Assembly (NCBI GenBank): GCA_949346185.1 | Contig: CASGVX010000110.1 | Location: forward strand, 1 to 6,979 | Length of the DNA: 6,979 bases | Reading direction: 5' to 3' | Source: an uncultured Lachnospiraceae bacterium | GTDB lineage: Bacteria; Bacillota; Clostridia; Lachnospirales; Lachnospiraceae | Part shown: piece after piece, positions 1-4,744 of the stretch | Layout of the letters: every line of letters begins with the position of its first letter | How positions within the stretch are numbered: position 1 is the stretch's first letter | Made by a program: the position numbers and the translations under genes | The notes under the pieces: generated by a model | The model's input: the letters and a program-made list of their open reading frames with translations, nothing else | Database searches by the model: none | Told to the model about the DNA's origin: nothing

Positions 1-597
1 CTTCACCACCAGAGGAAGCCCTTTTCCACAGGTAAGGTTCACTCGCTTTGACAGGATATACCCCTTCACCTTCTGGGAAGAAACAGTCAGGGATACCCGG
101 TACCATTTCGTATTGCCCACCATTTTTTCAGACAGGATGCGCAGTTTCCTGCCCTGCTTCAGAGATACCTTCTTCCCATTCACTTTCGTCACCGCTCCCG
201 TCGTAGAAGTGGCGGAGCGAAGGCTCGTCTTGCTTCTCACCAGGCCGTACACCGTGGTAGCCACTTTACCCGTCTGCACCTTCACATAGGATTTCATCAC
301 ATAACCTGTCACATTCTTATTGTTCTGCTTGAACTTGATGTGGTACCAGGAACCATTCTTGCCGGTGACCGTCACGGTAGCTCCGTCAGACACCGTCACC
401 GTGGTGCCGCCGGATTTCACCACCCCATAATTCTTTCCCGGACCCTTGCGCACATTCAAATATCCGCCATTCACCTTGATCTTGCCGATGGCGGAGGCAG
501 ACACCGTCCCGCCCTCCCGCGAACCGTGGCAGAACCAAAGCGCCATGCCAAATAATAACATCAGTATGCAAAGCAGTTTCTTTCTATTTCCCTTCAT
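1..597 (-). CDS. Secreted or membrane-anchored SH3b-repeat protein, 3' end outside window
   Basis: Open for 199 codons from ATG at 597 to the left edge with no stop, so the C-terminus is missing. The N-terminus is a classic export signal: basic MKGNRKK, a hydrophobic stretch at about residues 8-23, then an A-S-A site at 34-36 where signal peptidase I could cut. Two bacterial SH3 (SH3b) repeats follow, at about 40-107 (YLNVRKGPGKNYGVV, later WYHIKF and GYVMKSYV) and 118-188 (TSLRSATSTTGAV, later WYRVSL and GYILSKRV). Such domains usually bind peptidoglycan or place a cell-wall enzyme; in Clostridia they often precede a hydrolase or transglutaminase domain, which could lie beyond the edge (inference). 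The protein is rich in Lys, fitting cell-wall contact. An AAGGAG ribosome binding site lies 11 nt before the ATG, overlapping the end of hslO; the 19-nt gap implies co-transcription. Export is supported by sequence; the precise role is unknown. Confidence 0.85.
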   Translation of the reverse strand, partial: MKGNRKKLLCILMLLFGMALWFCHGSREGGTVSASAIGKIKVNGGYLNVRKGPGKNYGVVKSGGTTVTVSDGATVTVTGKNGSWYHIKFKQNNKNVTGYVMKSYVKVQTGKVATTVYGLVRSKTSLRSATSTTGAVTKVNGKKVSLKQGRKLRILSEKMVGNTKWYRVSLTVSSQKVKGYILSKRVNLTCGKGLPLVVK

Positions 598-616
598 CCA
601 AAAACACGCTCCTTGT

Positions 617-1489
617 CTATTTTATGAAGTCTTTCAGTTCATCCACTGTAAAATAGTAATGGGAGTCGCAAAATTCGCAATTTACCTCAATAGTCTCCCC
701 CCGGGCAATCAGATCTTCCAAATCCTTTCGACCCAGACTGGCAACCGCCCTTGTCACCCGTTCCTTGGAACAATTACATGAATACCGGGTAGGGATGCGG
801 TCAAGAATCTCCACTTCCAAATCTCCCATCAAGGCCCGCACCATGTCCTGAGGCATCATTCCCTGTTCCAGCAGGTCTGTCACTGAGTGAATCTGCTGCA
901 GCGACTGCTCCACAGTGGCAATCACCTCCTCCTGGGCAAAGGGCATCACTTGGATGATAAAGCCGCCTGCCTGCCGCACATGGTTATCTCTGTCCAAAAG
1001 AACGCCCAATCCCACCGAAGAAGGGATCTGTTCAGATGTAGCATAATAATATGTCAAATCCTCGGCAATCTCTCCCGACACCAGCTGAATCTGTCCATTG
1101 TAAGGCTCTTTCATGCCGATATCCCGAATGACGTTTAGAAAGCCCGGCCCCAATGCCCCCGCCACGTCCAGCTTGCCCTTCTCATTGGGCGGCAGGATGA
1201 CCAAGGGCTGCCGCACATGCCCCTTCACATTGGCATCGGAATCCGCCGTCACCGTCAGGCCGCCAATGGGGCCTTCGCACCGTATCTGCAGAGTGAGGAT
1301 ATCCCGCTCTCCCTTCATCATGCTTCCCATGATGCTCCCAGCCGTGAGAAGGCGTCCCAGAGCCGCCGTAGCCACCGGGCTGGTATGATGGATTTCTCTG
1401 GCATCCTCCACCAGATTCCTAGTGGTAGCCGCAAATATCCTCAGCTGATGGTTTGCCGCAGTCGCCCTCACAATATAATCTTCTCTCAT
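617..1489 (-). CDS. hslO: Hsp33 redox-regulated holdase chaperone HslO
   Basis: Cytoplasmic chaperone that binds unfolding proteins when oxidative stress (with heat or bleach-type oxidants) oxidises its zinc-bound cysteines and releases the zinc. The 290-residue length is normal for the family. The N-terminal start MREDYIVRATAANHQLRIFAA, the SPVATAALGRLLTA segment, the GPIGG and GALGPGFL motifs and the C-terminal redox switch are all recognisable. The switch is complete: C238-x-C240, 30 residues, then C271-x-x-C274, so the protein should be redox-active. The ATG follows a strong AAGGAGG with a 4-nt gap, which fixes the start. It lies 80 nt downstream of the methyltransferase stop and 19 nt upstream of the SH3b gene, all on the minus strand. 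I see no terminator in the 80-nt gap, so it is probably transcribed with the methyltransferase. Identification is secure. Confidence 0.97.
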   Translation of the reverse strand: MREDYIVRATAANHQLRIFAATTRNLVEDAREIHHTSPVATAALGRLLTAGSIMGSMMKGERDILTLQIRCEGPIGGLTVTADSDANVKGHVRQPLVILPPNEKGKLDVAGALGPGFLNVIRDIGMKEPYNGQIQLVSGEIAEDLTYYYATSEQIPSSVGLGVLLDRDNHVRQAGGFIIQVMPFAQEEVIATVEQSLQQIHSVTDLLEQGMMPQDMVRALMGDLEVEILDRIPTRYSCNCSKERVTRAVASLGRKDLEDLIARGETIEVNCEFCDSHYYFTVDELKDFIK

Positions 1490-1569
1490 GCTTCCTCCTT
1501 TTTCTCAATTCACATTTAAAATCCCTCCGCAGTCCCTCAGAAGCGGCATGCCTCCCTCACATGCCCTCT

Positions 1570-2340
1570 TCATGCGTCATGAATCATCCCGATCTTTGCC
1601 ACAAAATATATTCTCTGGCTCTCCTCGCCGGGATACTGCTCTGTCAATGCCTCATAGATGCCCGCCAAGCGAAAGCCGCTGTCCTCCAGCAGCACCCGCA
1701 CCTGTTCCGGCGAGTATGCCCTCTGCCGATGCAGCTCGTCCGTCCGCAGGAAAAGGTTCCTGTCATCATCTGCCAATTCATACAACGTCAGGAGATAGGT
1801 ATTAATGCCGCTGTCCCTGTCATATGCATTGTCCCAGATATAGCTGGCATCCTCCCTGTTATCTGCCAGAATGCAGTCGCCTAGGATTTCTCGATAAAAA
1901 TACTCCGTCTTCATGTCAAAAATAAAAACGCCGCCTTCCACCAGACTGGATGCCACTCTGGCAAAAACTCTCGCCAGTTCCTCCTCTGATGTCATGTAAT
2001 TCATCCCATCGCACAGACACACTACTCCTTCCACCGGAACATGCAATTCCAGTTCCCGCATGTCTTGGTGCAATAATAACACATCGGAGGGACATTTCTG
2101 ACTGGCAATTTCAAGCATTTCCTGAGACATGTCCACGCCAATGATGTCATATCCCCTGCGCCGCAGCCGCCAAGCGATCTCCCCCGTCCCGCAAGCCAAG
2201 TCCACCACAGTGCCACGGGAAACCCCCTCCCTTTCCAGCAGTCCGAAAAGATAATCGCACCACTCCTGATAGGGAATCTCATCCATAAATAAATCATACA
2301 CTCTGGCAAAGCCGCCATAAATCTGATCTTCCTCCTGCAT
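1570..2340 (-). CDS. Class I SAM-dependent methyltransferase
   Basis: A 256-residue Rossmann-fold methyltransferase, probably cytoplasmic; substrate unknown. Visible motifs: motif I VVDLACGTGE at residues 45-54 (SAM binding), the acidic end of strand 2 in IIGVDMS (D70), HQDMREL at 91-97, the CDGMNYM segment at 110-116 in the motif IV position, and VEGGVFIFDMKTE at 134-146. The preceding YGGFARVYDLFMDEIPYQEW is typical of small-molecule-type methyltransferases (Methyltransf_25/11-like). The reading frame extends upstream to an ATG at 2403, but I choose the ATG at 2340. It has a GGGAG site 6 nt upstream, the family start falls here, and the 21 extra codons would be encoded by the terminator hairpin at 2357-2386. 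ATG 2346 (one codon before GAG-ATG) is a less likely alternative. It leads a probable operon with hslO. No residue assigns a specific target such as RNA, quinone or protein. Confidence 0.88.
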   Translation of the reverse strand: MQEEDQIYGGFARVYDLFMDEIPYQEWCDYLFGLLEREGVSRGTVVDLACGTGEIAWRLRRRGYDIIGVDMSQEMLEIASQKCPSDVLLLHQDMRELELHVPVEGVVCLCDGMNYMTSEEELARVFARVASSLVEGGVFIFDMKTEYFYREILGDCILADNREDASYIWDNAYDRDSGINTYLLTLYELADDDRNLFLRTDELHRQRAYSPEQVRVLLEDSGFRLAGIYEALTEQYPGEESQRIYFVAKIGMIHDA

Positions 2341-2346
2341 CTCCAT

Positions 2347-2386
2347 CTCCCATCTTAAAAAATGGGAAGACGCCGCTTCCCATTTT
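2347..2386 (-). promoter_or_regulatory. Attenuator-like leader of the methyltransferase gene: two exclusive hairpins
   Basis: Reading the minus strand, the hexamer ATGGGA occurs at 2383-2378 and again at 2353-2348, with its complement TCCCAT between them at 2367-2362. The middle copy can pair with the first, giving the terminator described separately. It can instead pair with the last copy (8 bp including one G-U, 4-nt loop). The last copy contains the GGGAG ribosome binding site of the methyltransferase, so the second hairpin would hide it. This is seen directly in sequence; any regulatory role is inference, and no ligand-binding aptamer was recognised upstream. Confidence 0.35.
2357..2386 (-). 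terminator. Rho-independent terminator after the diguanylate cyclase gene
   Basis: On the minus strand, AAAATGGGAAG pairs perfectly (11 bp) with CTTCCCATTTT around a 6-nt loop, and the stem runs into a stretch of six T. It lies 91 nt beyond the cyclase stop codon and 16 nt before the methyltransferase start, so it should end most cyclase transcripts. On the plus strand the tail is only four T, so termination in that direction is weaker and there is no plus-strand gene to serve. Confidence 0.75.
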
Positions 2387-2410
2387 CTCTCGCCACAGTC
2401 CACGAAGCAA
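2382..2410 (-). promoter_or_regulatory. Possible promoter for the methyltransferase-hslO-SH3b operon
   Basis: On the minus strand, TTGCTT (2410-2405) and GAAAAT (2387-2382) are separated by exactly 17 nt. Both hexamers match the vegetative consensus only in part (4 of 6 each). The predicted start would fall within the loop of the terminator at about 2375, so transcripts from here would escape it, and only the ribosome-site-hiding hairpin could form. A promoter is needed somewhere here because a terminator separates the operon from the cyclase gene, but this one is weak by sequence. Confidence 0.25.
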
Positions 2411-2444
2411 ACATAGCCGCAAGAAGCGAGGTGTCAGCGCACTA

Positions 2445-2473
2445 GCGCACCAAACCATTGCGCGCCAAACCAT
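2445..2473. repeat. Short tandem repeat, 14-nt unit with 15-nt period
   Basis: GCGCACCAAACCAT at 2445-2458 is repeated as GCGCGCCAAACCAT at 2460-2473, with one mismatch and one spacer base. A further AGCGCAC precedes it (2436-2442). The block sits immediately after the cyclase stop codon. It could be a protein-binding array or a replication-slippage product; I see no wider inverted structure that defines it as a known element. Confidence 0.6.
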
Positions 2474-2477
2474 CACA

Positions 2478-4394
2478 TCAGGTTCTGCTCCGAGAGTGAT
2501 GGCGAGCTTTATCCTCATACATCTTCTCGTCTGCCGCCTTGATAAACTCATCCAAGCTAATCCCTCCGGGAACTCCCGCCACATATCCAATACTTCCGCT
2601 CACTTGGTATGGTTTTCCAGAGTTCCTGTTAAATTTCGCCAAATATTCCTCCACCCGCTGACAGTATTCCTCCACCTGCTCCCTAGACTCCACCTGACCC
2701 GACACGATAAACTCGTCTCCGCCAAATCTTGCGCAGGTAAATTCCTGAGGGAACACTTCCACCAGGGCTTTTCCGATGGTGGAAATGGCGATATCCCCAT
2801 CCGCATGGCCATAGGTGTCATTGATCTTCTTCAGCCCATTCAAATCCACGGAAATGACCGCTAGCAGCCTATCCTGAGCAATGCATTGTCCATACACCGT
2901 CTCCACCCGCTGGTAAAACCCTCTCCTATTGAAAAGACCGGTCATGGGATCATGGATGGCTTTCAACTTCAAATTGTCAATGATGGCCCGCTGCCTCTGA
3001 TGTATCCTGGTATTCTCCAACGCATTGCTAATATTCATGACAAACTGGTATGTAAAGTACATATTCACTTTATTGGGATCGTACACCATCGCCAAATAGC
3101 CGATGGTCTGCTCCAGCACATGGAGGGGCAGGAACATCACATTGCGCTCCTCCTCCAATACCCGCTCTATATCCGGAAGAAGGGAGGCGGTATGGAAATC
3201 CGTCAGGCCCAGCCACTCATCTCCATTCTTGGAGAGCATCACATCCATCGTGTCAGAGTACCCAGCCCGCATGAAAGTAGCATCCTCCTCTATGATATCC
3301 ATTAAATTTTCCTTCTGATTCAGGAAATCATCCACAATGCACAGCCAAAAACGATTTGAATGAAAATTCTCCTCGTATTTCTTTAAGTTATCAAAGATTC
3401 CCTGAAAAGAATCATTATCCGTCAAATCTGCCGCAAGCGCAATCTGCCTCCGCTGAAAATGCTCCCAGCTGTCGATGCGGTCATAGAGTTCTCTAGTAAA
3501 GGAACTGCTCTTCTCCGCATTGATGGCCTTGCAGCCGCAGGACTCCGTAAAGATCGGCTTAGTCTCCACCCAATTCTGCTCCTCCGGCTCTTCCCCTTGA
3601 AAATAAGCATCTAAAATCTCCATGGACTTCTGAATCAATCCGTAGTAATCATGCTTGGAAGTGGTAATGGAGGGCACATGCTCCATGGCTTCCCTGATTC
3701 CGTCAAATCCGGTGACCTTCACATCCTCCGGCACTCGATATCCCGCCTCCTTCAGATACTTGACTGCGCCGATGGCCATGGAGTCATTGGCGCAGACAAT
3801 CGCCTCCGGAAAGGGAAGTTCGCTCTCTGTAAACTGCCGAATCACATCGTCCATCGTATCCCACCGAAAATGTCCGTAGGCCACCCTTTCTTCCTCATAG
3901 GGAATGCCGTGCTCCTCCAGCACCTCTCTGTAGGCATCCAGCCGTTCCTGGGAAAAAGCATTGTCCGGCTCGCCGTTGACGAAATTCAGCCTGGTAAAGC
4001 CGTGTTCCACCATTAGATGCTCTACAATCGTTTTCATGGAATTTTTATATTGAAAATTCACATTATAGCAGCCCTTCAGAAAATGATCCACAGATATCAC
4101 CGGAATATCATTTTGATTTGCCTTCTCCAAAATATCCTGACGGATTTTATCTGACTTTATCGTCTCCGTCAGCATGATGATTCCATCCAATAGATTATAA
4201 TTGATCAAGCGGAAGATGCAGCTTTCTCCCGCATCATGTTTGGTAAAATAATACAGCGTACTAAAAGAATTAAAATACAGCACTTTAAAATGGTACTTTT
4301 GTGCCAGAAAGTAAACTGCTGACAGTGCGGAATCAATGTATTCCACATTAATTCCAGCAGTACAGACAGCAATATATTTTGTACGGTTTTCCAA
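2478..4394 (-). CDS. LacI-type substrate-binding sensor fused to GGDEF diguanylate cyclase
   Basis: A 638-residue protein predicted to make cyclic di-GMP from two GTP. Residues 1-285 resemble the ligand-binding half of LacI-family regulators: CANDSMAIGA at 201-210, VPEDVKVTGFDGI at 221-233 and the closing ESCGC at 284-288. There is no helix-turn-helix, signal peptide or membrane segment, so it should sense a small molecule, perhaps a sugar, in the cytoplasm. Residues about 300-455 form a linker with a GAF-like look (weak call). A helix at about 455-480 leads to the GGDEF domain: DPMTGLFNRRGF at 482-493, metal-binding D517 in VDLNGLKKIND, and an intact GGDEF at 558-562, so it should be active. 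The inhibitory RxxD site is absent (PQEF there instead). The start is TTG at 4394 with AAGGAGG 9 nt upstream; no in-frame ATG occurs before residue 74. It diverges from uvrA and is followed by a terminator. The ligand and cellular output are unknown. Confidence 0.9.
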   Translation of the reverse strand: MENRTKYIAVCTAGINVEYIDSALSAVYFLAQKYHFKVLYFNSFSTLYYFTKHDAGESCIFRLINYNLLDGIIMLTETIKSDKIRQDILEKANQNDIPVISVDHFLKGCYNVNFQYKNSMKTIVEHLMVEHGFTRLNFVNGEPDNAFSQERLDAYREVLEEHGIPYEEERVAYGHFRWDTMDDVIRQFTESELPFPEAIVCANDSMAIGAVKYLKEAGYRVPEDVKVTGFDGIREAMEHVPSITTSKHDYYGLIQKSMEILDAYFQGEEPEEQNWVETKPIFTESCGCKAINAEKSSSFTRELYDRIDSWEHFQRRQIALAADLTDNDSFQGIFDNLKKYEENFHSNRFWLCIVDDFLNQKENLMDIIEEDATFMRAGYSDTMDVMLSKNGDEWLGLTDFHTASLLPDIERVLEEERNVMFLPLHVLEQTIGYLAMVYDPNKVNMYFTYQFVMNISNALENTRIHQRQRAIIDNLKLKAIHDPMTGLFNRRGFYQRVETVYGQCIAQDRLLAVISVDLNGLKKINDTYGHADGDIAISTIGKALVEVFPQEFTCARFGGDEFIVSGQVESREQVEEYCQRVEEYLAKFNRNSGKPYQVSGSIGYVAGVPGGISLDEFIKAADEKMYEDKARHHSRSRT

Positions 4395-4403
4395 GAAAAA
4401 ATC

Positions 4404-4410
4404 CCTCCTT
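4404..4410 (-). promoter_or_regulatory. Ribosome binding site fixing a TTG start for the cyclase gene
   Basis: A perfect AAGGAGG on the minus strand ends 9 nt before TTG at 4394-4392. The protein from that TTG (MENRTKYIAVCTAG) enters the sensor domain's first strand as expected, whereas the next in-frame ATG would delete 73 residues of it. TTG starts are less efficient than ATG, so protein level may be held low. Confidence 0.8.
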
Positions 4411-4511
4411 CCGACATCAGCAAAGGGCTCTGCCCGTGCCGGGACGCCACTCTATCCAGCACAGTTTCCCATTCCATCCCACCATTCTCTACTATTTTGA
4501 CCACCTTAGCA

Positions 4512-4530
4512 ATACTATGTACATAAGTAT
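4512..4530. promoter_or_regulatory. Near-perfect palindrome at the cyclase promoter start point, operator candidate
   Basis: ATACT and AGTAT flank a perfect ATGTACAT core, with one extra A breaking symmetry on the right. It covers the predicted transcription start of the leftward cyclase promoter (about 4528), the usual place for a repressor site. The half ATAAGTAT (4523-4530) recurs at 4543-4550, exactly 20 bp away (two helical turns), on the same face of the helix. No regulator gene is visible in the window; the cyclase has no DNA-binding domain of its own. Confidence 0.4.
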
Positions 4531-4534
4531 ATAT

Positions 4535-4563
4535 AGTGTATTATAAGTATGCTTGATTTTCAA
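4535..4563 (-). promoter_or_regulatory. Predicted vegetative promoter of the cyclase gene
   Basis: On the minus strand, TTGAAA (4563-4558, five of six matches to TTGACA) is followed after exactly 17 nt by TACACT (4540-4535, four of six matches to TATAAT). A perfect TATAAT at 4545-4540 lies only 12 nt from that -35, too close to pair with it, but might act with another factor. The implied 5' leader is about 130 nt. No known riboswitch, including the c-di-GMP type, was recognised in it. Confidence 0.45.
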
Positions 4564-4601
4564 GGTTTTTCTCCATTTTCTTTCATCCATGAGATTACTC
4601 C

Positions 4602-4633
4602 GTTACCATTCTCAGCCGATAGCGAATAGTAAC
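4602..4633. repeat. Inverted repeat in the divergent intergenic region
   Basis: GTTACCATTC at 4602-4611 and GAATAGTAAC at 4624-4633 are complementary except for one C/A pair, around a 12-nt spacer. It sits between the two divergent promoters, upstream of both. It could be a dyad site for a regulator serving either gene or a cruciform-prone hairpin; no T-run follows on either strand, so it is not a terminator. Just to its right, ATTTACAAA and ATTTACAAG (4634-4651) form a 9-nt direct repeat. Confidence 0.5.
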
Positions 4634-4658
4634 ATTTACAAAATTTACAAGCAAAAAC

Positions 4659-4672
4659 CGAACATATGTACT
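4659..4672 (+). promoter_or_regulatory. LexA (DinR)-like SOS box upstream of uvrA
   Basis: CGAACATATGTACT closely matches the Gram-positive LexA site CGAAC-N4-GTTCG: the left half is perfect and the spacer ATAT is typical, while the right half GTACT departs at two positions. Its last base overlaps the predicted -35 element of the uvrA promoter, where a bound repressor would block RNA polymerase. SOS control of uvrA by LexA is established in other Firmicutes such as Bacillus subtilis. LexA itself is not in the window. Confidence 0.6.
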
Positions 4673-4700
4673 TGCTTTCTTTTTTTATTCATGTTAGGAT
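4672..4700 (+). promoter_or_regulatory. Predicted extended -10 promoter of uvrA
   Basis: TTGCTT (4672-4677) and TAGGAT (4695-4700) have the ideal 17-nt spacing, and TG at 4692-4693 with one base before the -10 box makes an extended -10 element, which compensates for the imperfect hexamers. The spacer contains a T-rich run. Transcription should start near 4707, giving a leader of about 38 nt before the ATG at 4745. Confidence 0.55.
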
Positions 4701-4744
4701 ATTACTATTCATCAGAACAATAGATAGAAATGGCAGGTGGCATT

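Noticed and set aside
1490..1569. Terminator between the methyltransferase and hslO
   Set aside because: Only weak pairing (a GGCATGCC palindrome and a 4-bp CCGC/GCGG pair with a long loop) and no proper T-run, so operon continuity is more likely.
2341..2403. N-terminal extension of the methyltransferase to ATG 2403
   Set aside because: The 21 extra codons are encoded by a perfect terminator hairpin and its T-run, whereas the ATG at 2340 has a ribosome site and matches the usual protein start.
2478..4394. LacI-family transcription regulator
   Set aside because: The sensor matches the LacI ligand domain, but the protein begins directly with the first strand of that domain and has no helix-turn-helix; the C-terminus is an intact GGDEF domain.
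4205..4504. A 99-codon minus-strand frame that spans the cyclase start and its leader, possible upstream overlapping gene
   Set aside because: It ends inside the well-supported cyclase gene in another frame, and its product past the overlap is a frame-shifted shadow of the sensor. It has no good ribosome site at its start.
4395..4530. Riboswitch (especially c-di-GMP class I) in the long leader of the cyclase gene
   Set aside because: The conserved GEMM elements are not present; only a short GGGC-AGA-GCCC hairpin was seen ahead of the ribosome site.
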